64,000 nucleotides of DNA from CAVSRC01 sp963782045 (GTDB lineage Bacteria > Pseudomonadota > Alphaproteobacteria > Rhizobiales > Kaistiaceae). The notes beneath the pieces are model-generated. The model worked only from the letters and a program-made list of their open reading frames with translations, was not told where the DNA came from and made no database searches. The position numbers were made by a program, and so were the translations under genes. Shown here one piece after another: positions 54,825 through 64,000 of the stretch (positions within the stretch are counted from its first letter, which is position 1; the number at the start of each line of letters is the position of its first letter). The stretch lies in NCBI GenBank assembly GCA_963782045.1, contig CAWAIR010000013.1, forward strand, positions 62,001 to 126,000, written 5' to 3'.

Positions 54825-55595
54825 CTACGGCGCCCGCGCGGCCGTGAGCAGTTCGCTGGCGCCAAGCGTCAGATAGGCCTGGTCGGCGCCGATCGCGATC
54901 AGACGATAGCCGAAACCGCGGAAGGCGCGTGCCCGCTCCGGCGTCGCCGCGTAGATGCCGGCGATCTTGCCCGCCGCCGCGGCGCGTTCGGCGATCTGCC
55001 TGATCGGCCCCTCGACGGCGCTGCCTTCCGGAGCCAGTTGCCCTCCGGACAGCGACACCGACAGGTCGAATGGGCCGACGAAGACGCCGTCGATGCCGTC
55101 GACGCCGAGGATCGCGTCGAGCGCGTCGAGCGCCCGCCGCGTTTCGATCATGGCGAAGGTGACGTTGGTCCGGTTGGCGCTGGCCAGATAGTCCTGCGGC
55201 TGCTCGATGTCCTCCAGGGTCATCGCCCGCGTCGGGCCCCAGCTTCGCTCCCCCAGTGGCGGGTATTTGGTCGCCGCGGCCAGCCCACGCGCCTCCTCGA
55301 CCGAGTTGACCATCGGCGCGATGATCGCCTTGGCCCCCATGTCGAGCGCGCGGCTGGCGGTGGCATGGTCGCCGAGCGGGACGCGCACGATCGCCGGCTT
55401 GCCGGCCAGCGCCACCGCGCCGATGCTCCGCATCACCGCGCTGGTGTCGATCAGCCCGTGCTGCATGTCGATGATGACGCTATCGAATCCGGAGCGGGCG
55501 ATGATTTCCGCGACCAGCGGCTCGGGCAGGCTCGCCCAGCCGCAGTAGATGGTCTCGCCGTTGCTGAGCCGCGCGGCGAGGGCAGGCACGGACAT
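54825..55595 (-). CDS. HpcH/HpaI family aldolase
   Basis: A 256-residue TIM barrel of the HpcH/HpaI family (2-keto-3-deoxy acid class II aldolases). Motifs: IYCGWASLPEPLVAEI, DSVIIDMQHGLID (acid/base His and Arg side), MGAKAIIAPMVNS, FAMIETRRALDALD, DGVFVGPFDLSVSLG-like (here FDLSVSLS). Divalent-metal ligands Glu (MIETR) and Asp (FDLS) are present. Typical substrates are 4-hydroxy-2-oxo acids such as 2-keto-3-deoxy-rhamnonate or 4-hydroxy-2-ketoheptanedioate; which is not clear. 16 bases from the DUF1476 gene. Confidence 0.85.
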   Translation of the reverse strand: MSVPALAARLSNGETIYCGWASLPEPLVAEIIARSGFDSVIIDMQHGLIDTSAVMRSIGAVALAGKPAIVRVPLGDHATASRALDMGAKAIIAPMVNSVEEARGLAAATKYPPLGERSWGPTRAMTLEDIEQPQDYLASANRTNVTFAMIETRRALDALDAILGVDGIDGVFVGPFDLSVSLSGGQLAPEGSAVEGPIRQIAERAAAAGKIAGIYAATPERARAFRGFGYRLIAIGADQAYLTLGASELLTAARAP

Positions 55596-55611
55596 TACTG
55601 GCGACGCCTCC

Positions 55612-55938
55612 TCAGACTTTCTCGGTGCGCACTTGCTGTATCGCCTTCGCCATCAGCTCATCCATGGTCCGGCGGATCTGATGGTCGGACTGGTCCACGC
55701 CGGCGCTGTCGAAATCCTCGCGGATCTTGCGGAACACGTCCTCATGGCCCGCATGCTCGAGGTCGGCAGCGACCACCGTCTTGGCGTAGTCCACGGCGTC
55801 ATCGCCCGTCTTGCCGAGGAGCGCCGCCGCCCACAGGCCGAGCAGCCTGTTGCGGCGCGCATAGGCTTTGAACTGCACATCGGCATCGTGCACGAACTTA
55901 TTCTCGAAGGCATCCTCGCGCTTGTCGAAAGTCGTCAT
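55612..55938 (-). CDS. DUF1476 protein (F1FO-ATPase zeta inhibitor)
   Basis: A 108-residue protein. FDKREDAFENKFVHDADVQFKAYARRNRLLGLWAA at the start and the four-helix pattern EDVFRKIREDFD and HQIRRTMDELMAKA are the DUF1476 family, shown in Paracoccus to be the zeta inhibitor of the F1FO ATPase that blocks ATP hydrolysis through its N-terminal segment. Upstream at 55952-55963 lies the palindrome CTTACCGGTAAG. Divergent from purC. Confidence 0.9.
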   Translation of the reverse strand: MTTFDKREDAFENKFVHDADVQFKAYARRNRLLGLWAAALLGKTGDDAVDYAKTVVAADLEHAGHEDVFRKIREDFDSAGVDQSDHQIRRTMDELMAKAIQQVRTEKV

Positions 55939-55951
55939 CTTGCGGCTCCGG

Positions 55952-55963
55952 CTTACCGGTAAG
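55952..55963. promoter_or_regulatory. 12-base palindrome upstream of the zeta inhibitor gene
   Basis: CTTACCGGTAAG, fully self-complementary, 14 bases upstream of the start on the minus strand, in the divergent gap with purC. Possible operator; the rest of the gap (to 56194) shows nothing clear. Confidence 0.3.
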
Positions 55964-56194
55964 GGCGGACTTGCATATCGTCAGGCATAGCCTAAATCAA
56001 CGCCGTCGGCGACCCCTTCGTCCGTGCCGGAATCCCGTGGTTCGGGAAGGCTCATTGTGGTTTCGGGGCCGATCGCCTAAGGTCCGCCACGCGGCATCGT
56101 TCGGCCGCTTGAGTCGGGCGCAGGCTGTTGTCGCAAAACACTTTTTAGCCTGGGATCCCGTCTGATGGATTTTCACAAACCGCGGTACGTGCCC

Positions 56195-56959
56195 ATGAAC
56201 CGGCGTCGGCGCATCTACGAAGGCAAGAGCAAGATTCTGTTCGAGGGGCCGGAGCCGGGAACCCTCGTCCAGTTCTTCAAGGACGACGCCACCGCCTTCA
56301 ATAAAAAGAAGCACGAGGTCGTCGACGGCAAGGGCGTGCTCAACAACCGCATTTCAGAGCACATTTTCACCCATCTCAACCGCATGGGCATCCCGACGCA
56401 CTTCGTGCGCCGGCTGAACATGCGCGAGCAGCTCATCCGCGAGGTCGAGATCATTCCGCTCGAGGTGGTGGTCAGGAACATCGCCGCCGGCTCGCTGTCG
56501 AAGCGCCTCGGCATTGACGAAGGCACCGTGCTGCCGCGCTCGATCATCGAGTTCTATTACAAGAGCAACGAGCTCGAGGACCCGATGGTATCGGAGGAGC
56601 ACATCACCGCCTTCGGCTGGGCGAGCCCGCAGGAGATCGACGACATCATGGCGCTCGCCATCCGCGTCAACGACTTTCTCTCCGGCCTCTTCCTCGGTGC
56701 CGGCATCCAGCTGGTCGATTTCAAGATCGAGTGCGGCCGGCTGTGGGAGAACGAAATGATGCGGATCGTCGTCGCCGACGAGATCTCGCCCAACTCCTGC
56801 CGCCTGTGGGACGTGCAGACCAAGGACAAGCTCGACAAGGACCGCTTCCGCCGCGACATGGGCGGTCTGGTCGAGGCCTATCAGGAGGTTGCCCGCCGCC
56901 TCGGCATCCTCATCGAGCAGGACCGCCCGAAGGGCAGCGGCCCGGTGCTGGTGCAATAG
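56195..56959 (+). CDS. purC: Phosphoribosylaminoimidazole-succinocarboxamide synthase
   Basis: A 254-residue ATP-grasp-like enzyme that makes SAICAR from CAIR and aspartate, step 8 of IMP synthesis. The start MNRRRRIYEGKSKILFEGPEPG matches the alphaproteobacterial standard, so ATG 56195 is preferred over 56165. Further motifs: HEVVDGKGVLNNRISEHIF, EVVVRNIAAGSLSKR, EFYYKSNELEDPMV and DFKIECGRLW, DEISPNSCRLWD. Followed by purS after 16 bases. Confidence 0.95.
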   Translation: MNRRRRIYEGKSKILFEGPEPGTLVQFFKDDATAFNKKKHEVVDGKGVLNNRISEHIFTHLNRMGIPTHFVRRLNMREQLIREVEIIPLEVVVRNIAAGSLSKRLGIDEGTVLPRSIIEFYYKSNELEDPMVSEEHITAFGWASPQEIDDIMALAIRVNDFLSGLFLGAGIQLVDFKIECGRLWENEMMRIVVADEISPNSCRLWDVQTKDKLDKDRFRRDMGGLVEAYQEVARRLGILIEQDRPKGSGPVLVQ

Positions 56960-56975
56960 CCGCCGGGCGCGCCCC

Positions 56976-57215
56976 ATGAAGGCCCGTCTCACCGTCACGC
57001 TGAAATCCGGCGTCCTCGACCCGCAGGGCAAGGCCATAGAACACGCCCTGGCCGCGCTCGGCTTCACCGACGTCAACGGCGTGCGCCAGGGCAAGGTCTT
57101 CGACATCGAACTGGCCGAGGCCGATCCGGCCAAGGCCGAGGCGATCCTCAATGCCATGGGCGAGAAGCTCCTCGCCAACACCGTGATCGAGGACTACCGC
57201 GTCGAGTTTACCTGA
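56976..57215 (+). CDS. purS: Phosphoribosylformylglycinamidine synthase subunit PurS
   Basis: A 79-residue small subunit of the three-part FGAM synthase (PurS, PurQ, PurL). KARLTVTLKSGVLDPQGKAIEHALAALG and NGVRQGKVFDIEL are the family signature; the C terminus NTVIEDYRVEF is typical. It forms a dimer that links PurQ and PurL. Separated from purQ by a secreted-protein gene. Confidence 0.93.
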   Translation: MKARLTVTLKSGVLDPQGKAIEHALAALGFTDVNGVRQGKVFDIELAEADPAKAEAILNAMGEKLLANTVIEDYRVEFT

Positions 57216-57295
57216 GGGCCGCCCTGCCCCGGCTTTCGCCGCAATCGTCGGCCATGAACCGGACTGCGGCATCTGAAACGACTTGAAACAAGACG

Positions 57296-57799
57296 ATGCG
57301 TCCGCTCGCCTTCATCTCTGCCTTCCTGTTCCTCGTTCCCCTCGCCCACGCCAAGCCGCCGCCCGTCAATGGCGTCGCCTGGATCGGCGGTCTCGAACTC
57401 CATTTCAACGCCAGCCGCTGGGACGTGAACGGCGCCGACAACGCCTACGATATCTATTGCAAAACCTCCGGCTGCGCCCCGACCACCATCGCCGTCACCG
57501 TCGCCGATGGGACCGATGCCTGCGCACCGGCGGCGCTGGCGTTCGACGACAGGCCGTCCGCCGACGCCGCACCTCCGGTTGCGCCGGGACGCGTCGACCG
57601 CTTCAGCCACGCCGGCCTGAGCTTCCTCGTCACCGAGGGTAGCTTCGGCTGCCGCACGCCGGCCGGCGGCCCGGTGCGCGCCTGCACCGCCCATGGCGGC
57701 AAGACCTATCTGTTCGACGCGCCCGGCCAGGGCTGCAAGACCGATATCCGCGCCAGCCGCTCGGTCGACGAGATCCTGCGGGGCCTCAAGCCGCGATGA
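57296..57799 (+). CDS. Secreted cysteine-containing protein inside the pur operon
   Basis: A 167-residue protein with a signal peptide (LAFISAFLFLVPLAHA-KP). The mature part has six Cys (YCKTSGC, DACAP, GCRT, RACTAHGG, GCKT), likely in three disulphides, and conserved-looking WIGGLELHFNASRWD. I know no family. It lies between purS and purQ on the same strand with an 80-base gap, so it is probably co-transcribed, though a purine function is not expected of a secreted protein. Confidence 0.68.
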   Translation: MRPLAFISAFLFLVPLAHAKPPPVNGVAWIGGLELHFNASRWDVNGADNAYDIYCKTSGCAPTTIAVTVADGTDACAPAALAFDDRPSADAAPPVAPGRVDRFSHAGLSFLVTEGSFGCRTPAGGPVRACTAHGGKTYLFDAPGQGCKTDIRASRSVDEILRGLKPR

Positions 57800-57953
57800 A
57801 GCGCCGTCGCCACCCCGGAGGCGATCGGAACGGGCGGCGCCGCGGCCGACAGCGGTTCAGCGTCACCCTGCCCCTTCCCATCCGTGCCGAATCGGCTAAG
57901 CGTCTTGTTGCAGGTGCTGTGCAGTGCAGCATCCGGATTTCGGAAAGGCTCCC

Positions 57954-58652
57954 ATGAAATCCGCCGTCATCGTCTTTCCCGGCTCCAACCGCGACCGCGA
58001 CATGATCGCGGCGCTGGAGAAGATCACCGGCAGCCGGCCGGCCGTCGTTTGGCATGCCGACAGCGACATGCCGCCCGCCGACCTGATCGTGCTTCCCGGC
58101 GGCTTCTCCTATGGCGACTACCTGCGCTCCGGCGCGATTGCCGCGCGCGCTCCGATCATGCGCGCCGTCGCCGAGCGGGCCCAGGCTGGCGTACCGGTGC
58201 TCGGCATCTGCAACGGCTTCCAGATCCTCTGCGAGGCGGGGCTCTTGCCCGGTGTGCTGATGCGCAATGCCAGCCTGCGCTTCGTCTGCCGCGAGGTGCA
58301 CCTGAGGGTGGAGACCGCCGACACGCTGTTCACCGACCGCTATGCCAAAGGCCAAGTGCTGCGCTGCCCGGTCGCCCACGGCGACGGCAACTACCGCTGC
58401 GACGACGACACCCTCGCCCGCCTGACCGGCAACGACCGGGTCGCCTTCCGCTATGTCGATGCCGCGGGCGCGCGCACGGCGGACGCCAATCCCAACGGTT
58501 CCATCGACGATATCGCCGGCATCCTCAACGACAAGCGCAACGTGCTTGGCATGATGCCTCATCCGGAAGACCTGATCGAAGACGCACAGGGCGGCACCGA
58601 CGGCCGCGGCCTCTTCGAGAGCGTCCTCGGCGCATTGGAGACAGCCGCATGA
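57954..58652 (+). CDS. purQ: Phosphoribosylformylglycinamidine synthase subunit PurQ
   Basis: A 232-residue class I glutamine amidotransferase subunit that supplies ammonia to PurL. The nucleophile is Cys86 (LGICNGFQIL), and the His-Glu pair is in GMMPHPEDL. Other motifs: VIVFPGSNRDRD and LPGGFSYGDYLRSG. GGAAAGG lies 7 bases before ATG 57954. The stop overlaps the lipoprotein gene start (ATGA). Confidence 0.95.
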   Translation: MKSAVIVFPGSNRDRDMIAALEKITGSRPAVVWHADSDMPPADLIVLPGGFSYGDYLRSGAIAARAPIMRAVAERAQAGVPVLGICNGFQILCEAGLLPGVLMRNASLRFVCREVHLRVETADTLFTDRYAKGQVLRCPVAHGDGNYRCDDDTLARLTGNDRVAFRYVDAAGARTADANPNGSIDDIAGILNDKRNVLGMMPHPEDLIEDAQGGTDGRGLFESVLGALETAA

Positions 58653-59043
58653 CCCCACGCCGCGCCCTGTTTGCCGGCCTCGCCCTCACCGCCCTCGCCG
58701 CGGCCCTCTCCGGCTGCATGTCGTCGGGCGGCAGCGGCGGCAGCGTCGATGTCTCCAACGCGGCCTACGACCTCTCGGTCAAGCTCGCCGATTCCATCGG
58801 CCGCTGCTGGTTCGCCCCCGGCGAAACCGCGTTCGCCGGTTACGTCTACACGCCGGAGCGCAACGCCGCCGTGTCGCGCATCCTGATCGTCAGGAAGGAC
58901 AATCCCACCGGCCTGCCGGCCCTCGTCATCCAGGCGACCGGCGGCTCCAGCGCCACCGTCTACGGTCCGTTGGCCGATTCATCCAATGGCGCCCGCATTC
59001 GCGCCGACATCGGCCGCTGGGCCAAGGGCGGCACGGGGTGCAC

Positions 59044-59047
<4 letters not shown>
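58649..59047 (+). CDS. Putative lipoprotein inside the pur operon
   Basis: A 132-residue protein with a lipobox: LAAALSG-C at residues 16-23 of the leader, so the mature N-terminal Cys would be lipidated and anchored to a membrane. The remaining part (FAPGETAFAGYVYTPERNAAVSRILIVRKD) shows no known domain. Its start overlaps the purQ stop (ATGA) and its stop overlaps the purL start (ATGA), so it is firmly embedded in the operon. Confidence 0.72.
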
Positions 59048-61259
<2,212 letters not shown>

Positions 61260-61285
61260 CCCGGCGGCCGGCAAGGAGGTCGACC

Positions 61286-61520
61286 ATGGCGATGAACGCC
61301 AGCGACATCGAGACCCTGATCAAGACGGCACTGCCCGACGCGCGGGTCGTCATCCGCGACCTTGCCGGCGACGGGGACCATTATGCCGCCGAGGTCGTCT
61401 CCGAAATCGTTCCGCGGCAAGAGCCGCGTGCAGCAGCACCAGCTTGTCTATGACGCGCTGAAGGGGAAGATGGGCGGCGTTCTGCACGCGCTGGCGCTGC
61501 AGACCAGCGCCCCGGAGTGA
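61286..61520 (+). CDS. bolA: BolA family protein (one frameshift)
   Basis: About 77 residues when an extra A near 61406 is removed. ASDIETLIKTALPDARVVIRDLAGDGDHYAAEVVSE and the corrected FRGKSRVQQHQLVYDALKGKMGG give the class II KH-like BolA fold with the FRGKSRVQQHQ signature; no Cys, so the metal-cluster His set is used. AGGAGGT sits 5 bases before ATG 61286, a perfect Shine-Dalgarno. BolA-like proteins pair with monothiol glutaredoxins, and grxD follows 400 bases later. Confidence 0.88.
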
Positions 61521-61535
61521 TCCGTCTCGACCGTC

Positions 61536-61765
61536 ATGGTTGCGCCGGCAACCGGCATCCGCATCGTTCTGCCCCTGCTCCTTCTCGCGGCCTTCCTGAT
61601 CGCGTGGCTGTGCCCGTTCAGCCTCGGCCTGGCTGAGCTGCCGCGCCGGGCCGGCGGCGGCGCCGTCATCATCGTCACGCTCGCCGCCATCCCTCATGCC
61701 ACGCTGGAAGCCGCGTTCGGGAGGACTACCGCCAGTACAAGGCCCGCGTCCGCCGCTGGCTCTGA
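61536..61765 (+). pseudogene. Remnant of an isoprenylcysteine methyltransferase-like gene
   Basis: A short frame with two hydrophobic segments (IRIVLPLLLLAAFLIAWLCPF and GGGAVIIVTLAAIP), a TLEAAFG and then, in the next frame, EDYRQYKARVRRWL and a stop. Its two ends match the ends of isoprenylcysteine carboxyl methyltransferase-family membrane proteins, which normally have 180-220 residues, but the middle, including the catalytic part, is missing. It looks like an internally deleted copy with one further frame change. Placed between bolA and grxD. Confidence 0.5.
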
Positions 61766-61926
61766 CCGGTCATCCGCCCACCAGGCCCCGGCCGGAGCAT
61801 GGATTTCCGCTCGCAGGCCCTCGCACAGAACGGCCTTTCGCAGTGCTGCATTGCGAAAACCCCGCCTCCTCCCTATCCTTATTCCAAATCGGGCCGCCCA
61901 TGGCCCGCGAAAACCGGAGATTTCGC

Positions 61927-62274
61927 ATGAGCGACGTCAACGCCTGGATCGACAACGAGGTGAAGACCAACGATGTCGTGCTGTTCATGAAGGGGACGCC
62001 GACCTTCCCGCAGTGCGGCTTTTCCAGCCAGGTCGTGCAGATCCTCGATTACCTTGGCGTCGACTACAAGGGCGTCAACGTGCTCGAGAACGCCGACGTC
62101 CGCCAGGGCATCAAGGACTATTCCAACTGGCCGACCATCCCGCAGCTCTACGTCAAGGGCGAGTTCGTCGGCGGTTGCGACATCGTCCGTGAGATGTTCC
62201 AGGCCGGCGAGCTGCAGCCGATGTTCGCCGAGAAGGGCATCGCCGCCGCCGTGCCTCAGGGCCAGACGGCCTGA
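61927..62274 (+). CDS. grxD: Monothiol glutaredoxin, Grx4 family
   Basis: A 115-residue protein with the CGFS active site at Cys30 (PQCGFSSQVV), WPTIPQLYV and GGCDIVREMFQAGEL, all standard for iron-sulfur-carrying glutaredoxins. It binds a [2Fe-2S] cluster together with glutathione, often as a heterodimer with BolA, and passes clusters to target proteins. ATG 61927 is used; the frame is open upstream without similarity. Confidence 0.93.
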   Translation: MSDVNAWIDNEVKTNDVVLFMKGTPTFPQCGFSSQVVQILDYLGVDYKGVNVLENADVRQGIKDYSNWPTIPQLYVKGEFVGGCDIVREMFQAGELQPMFAEKGIAAAVPQGQTA

Positions 62275-62292
62275 GCCGCCGGCGGCCTGCCT

Positions 62293-62577
62293 TTGGTCGC
62301 CGTCCTCGTCGTCGCCACGCTGATCGACTGGGCACTGGCAACGCTGCTCGTTGCCGTGTCCGGTTTCATCCTCGAGGGCGTCAACAACACCGGGCCTGAG
62401 ATGCCGGCGGCGGCGCTGCTCGTCGCATTCATCGCCTTCGCACTGGTCGCGCCAGTCGCCGCCTGGATGATGCGGCGTCGCGCCCTCGCTCCTGCCCTGT
62501 CCCTGACCCTCGCCCTCGCGCCAATCGTCATTGCCGGCGCCACGCTGCTGCTCGAGCCGGCTTTCGCGCCGCCCTGA
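62293..62577 (+). CDS. Small membrane protein of unknown function
   Basis: A 94-residue protein with three hydrophobic segments (VAVLVVATLIDWALATLLVAVSGFIL, LLVAFIAFALVAPVAAWMM and LALAPIVIAGATLLLE). The start is a TTG at 62293, 18 bases after grxD; a later ATG would remove the first helix. I do not recognise a family. Likely in the grxD transcript. Confidence 0.6.
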   Translation: MVAVLVVATLIDWALATLLVAVSGFILEGVNNTGPEMPAAALLVAFIAFALVAPVAAWMMRRRALAPALSLTLALAPIVIAGATLLLEPAFAPP

Positions 62578-62586
62578 CCAAACCAA

Positions 62587-62610
62587 AAAGGCCGCCCGCA
62601 GGCGGCCTTT
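62587..62610. terminator. Bidirectional intrinsic terminator
   Basis: Perfect stem AAAGGCCGCC - CGCA - GGCGGCCTTT. On the minus strand it is followed by TTTTTGGTT, ending rpsD; on the plus strand by CCCATC, ending the grxD transcript more weakly. Confidence 0.82.
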
Positions 62611-62636
62611 CCCATCTCTGAAACGATGGCGCGGGC

Positions 62637-63254
62637 TTAGCGCGAGTAGAACTCGACCACCAGGCTCGGCTCCATGTGCACCGCATAGGGCACGTCGGCG
62701 AGGCCGGGCACGCGGACGAAGGTCGCCGCCATCTTGTTGTGGTCGGCGGCGACGTATTCCGGCACGTCGCGCTCAGGCAACTGGGTGGCTTCCAGGACCA
62801 GCGCGAGCTGCTTGGAGGCGTCCTTGACCTCGATCACGTCGCCCGGCTTGCAGCGGTAGCTCGGAATGTTCACCCGCTTGCCGTTCACCCGGATATGTCC
62901 GTGGTTGACGAACTGGCGGGCGGCGAAGACGGTGGGCACGAACTTGGCGCGGTAGATGATCGCGTCCAGCCGGCTCTCGAGCAGGCCGACGAGGTGCTCC
63001 GAGGTGTCGCCGGTGCGGCGGATGGCCTCGTAGTAGATGTTCTTGAACTGCTTCTCGGAGATGTTGCCGTAGTAGCCCTTGAGCTTCTGCTTGGCGCGGA
63101 GCTGGGTGCCGAAGTCGGAAACCTTGCCCTTGCGCCGCTGGCCGTGCTGGCCGGGGCCGTATTCGCGGCGATTGACCGGGCTCTTGGCCCGCCCCCAGAT
63201 GTTCTCGCCGTGGCGGCGGTCGATCTTGTATTTCGCCGAAGCGCGCTTCGTCAT
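62637..63254 (-). CDS. rpsD: 30S ribosomal protein S4
   Basis: A 205-residue ribosomal protein that nucleates assembly of the 30S subunit and represses translation in many bacteria. SAKYKIDRRHGENIWGRAKSPVNRREY at the N terminus, then the S4 domain: LESRLDAIIYRAKFVPTVFAARQFVNHGHIRVNGKRVNIPSY, near residues 95-145. The C terminus LVVEFYSR is standard. Located next to murI, as is common in rhizobia. Confidence 0.96.
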   Translation of the reverse strand: MTKRASAKYKIDRRHGENIWGRAKSPVNRREYGPGQHGQRRKGKVSDFGTQLRAKQKLKGYYGNISEKQFKNIYYEAIRRTGDTSEHLVGLLESRLDAIIYRAKFVPTVFAARQFVNHGHIRVNGKRVNIPSYRCKPGDVIEVKDASKQLALVLEATQLPERDVPEYVAADHNKMAATFVRVPGLADVPYAVHMEPSLVVEFYSR

Positions 63255-63426
63255 CGCGTAGTCCCTTCTCAGTGCGGTTGGGCGCCCTCCTTTGCCGCCT
63301 CTCGCGAGGCCGGCCGACAGGGATCAAAGGGGTAAGGGTCCCTCAATTCCCGCGGGTCGCATGGAAAGCGCGTCCGGCCGCAAGGCGCACGCGCGGGCAG
63401 CGTCTTAGCCGGCCGCCCGCCTCCTG

Positions 63427-64000
63427 TCAAACCGGCGCCAGCCCGTCCTCCAGGCCGATCTGCCTGAGAACCGGCGCCAGCCCTGCCGGCCAGGGCTTGC
63501 CCGAAGTCAGCCACGCGCGGCCGCCGCCCGGCCCCGCGTGGGCCGCTGCCCCCAGCACCACGGCGGCGCGGCGGGCAATCGCCGGCGCCGGGTCGATCCA
63601 GGTGACCGGCCACGGCGCCAGGCGCGCGAAATGACCGGCGAGGAACGGATAGTGGGTGCAGGCGAGCACGACGACATCGGTCCGCGCTCCCGCGCTGTCG
63701 ACGAAGGCCGGTGCGATCTCGGCGCTGATCGCCGCGTCGTCCACCGTTTCGCCGCGCATGTGCGCCTCGGCGATCGGCGCCAGCCGCGCCGAGCCGGCGA
63801 GCGCCACCGTGCAGTGGCCGGCGAACGTGCGGATGAGGTCGCGGGTGTAGTCGCGTCTGATGGTGCCGGGCGTCGCCAATACCCCGATGAGCCCCGACCG
63901 GGTTTGCTCCGCCGCCGGCTTGATCGCCGGCACGGTGCCGACGATGGGCAGGGCGTGGCGGGCACGCAGCGGCGCCAGGACCAGCGTCGAGGCGGTGTTG
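63427..64000 (-). CDS. murI: Glutamate racemase (cut at the window end)
   Basis: The C-terminal 190 residues of glutamate racemase, which makes D-glutamate for peptidoglycan. The second catalytic Cys is in LACTHYPFLAGHF. At the window edge the frame begins with NTASTLVLAPLRA, the residues right after the first catalytic Cys, so base 64000 is the last base of that Cys codon (TG-C). TVPAIKPAAEQT and IGVLATPGTIRRDYTRDLI are also typical. The N-terminal part lies outside the window. Confidence 0.92.
   Translation of the reverse strand, partial: NTASTLVLAPLRARHALPIVGTVPAIKPAAEQTRSGLIGVLATPGTIRRDYTRDLIRTFAGHCTVALAGSARLAPIAEAHMRGETVDDAAISAEIAPAFVDSAGARTDVVVLACTHYPFLAGHFARLAPWPVTWIDPAPAIARRAAVVLGAAAHAGPGGGRAWLTSGKPWPAGLAPVLRQIGLEDGLAPV

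Overview
The window is high-GC DNA (roughly two thirds G+C by eye) with closely packed operons, many 1-4 bp gene overlaps (ATGA, GTGA, TGATG) and marker families typical of Alphaproteobacteria: DUF1476 (the F1-ATPase zeta inhibitor), Usg, DUF6867 next to a liv operon, purS/purQ/purL as separate genes beside bolA-grxD-rpsD, and a CX3CX2CXC-type HemN. I place it in the Hyphomicrobiales (Rhizobiales) sense of Alphaproteobacteria, genus unknown. It is chromosomal. I see no rRNA, tRNA, CRISPR array, insertion sequence, phage gene or replication origin.

Layout. 1-7.4 kb: catabolic and efflux genes (Fsr-type exporter, SDR, MetE C-terminal-type methyltransferase, TIM-barrel epimerase, TetR with an FAD monooxygenase, PLP decarboxylase). 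7.5-7.8 kb: dispersed intergenic repeats. 7.8-10.3 kb (-): an operon of CinA-type protein, gpt, mgtC-like and DUF4336. 10.4-16.8 kb: hemN with a FixK/FNR-type box, a flavin alditol-oxidase-type enzyme, sfsA, clpP paralogue, an ArsR/SRPBCC pair, map and radC. 16.8-19.6 kb (-): a MarR-isochorismatase-membrane protein-MFS operon with a legible promoter/operator. 19.7-22.6 kb: SDR and a Gfo/Idh-aldo/keto reductase fusion. 23-29.5 kb (+): glycosyltransferase, LpxH-like phosphoesterase, then a conserved, poorly understood cassette: circularly permuted ATP-grasp, alpha-E, transglutaminase and the Anbu proteasome-type peptidase. 29.6-36.3 kb: small secreted proteins, usg, a cyclic-nucleotide-binding membrane protein, mobA-like/xdhC/xdhC, a PQQ-type sugar dehydrogenase, uracil-DNA glycosylase and RraA. 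36.3-51.3 kb: an MFS transporter and two complete branched-chain-amino-acid-type ABC transporters with three binding proteins, ending in a P1 peptidase. 51.4-64 kb: MAPEG, rpe, DUF2259, the purine cluster purB, purC, purS, purQ, purL, bolA, grxD, rpsD and a cut-off murI.

Quality of the sequence matters here. About 40 single-base indels break otherwise normal genes, and most of them lie between 20.5 and 36 kb. They hit indispensable genes such as purL (twice), extra bases outnumber missing ones where I could tell, and restoring one base at each place gives full-length conserved proteins. I therefore annotate these as single genes spanning the breaks and regard the breaks as probable read or assembly errors, not decay. 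One genuine-looking remnant is a collapsed isoprenylcysteine-methyltransferase-like gene at 61.5 kb.

How the genes work together: the liv transporters and P1 peptidase suggest amino acid or amide scavenging; xdhC/mobA-like genes serve molybdenum hydroxylase maturation elsewhere; hemN with its box suits low-oxygen haem synthesis; the purine cluster carries steps 4, 6 and 8 of IMP synthesis plus adenylosuccinate lyase, followed by the BolA/monothiol glutaredoxin pair. The most interesting under-explained system is the ATP-grasp/alpha-E/transglutaminase/Anbu cassette.
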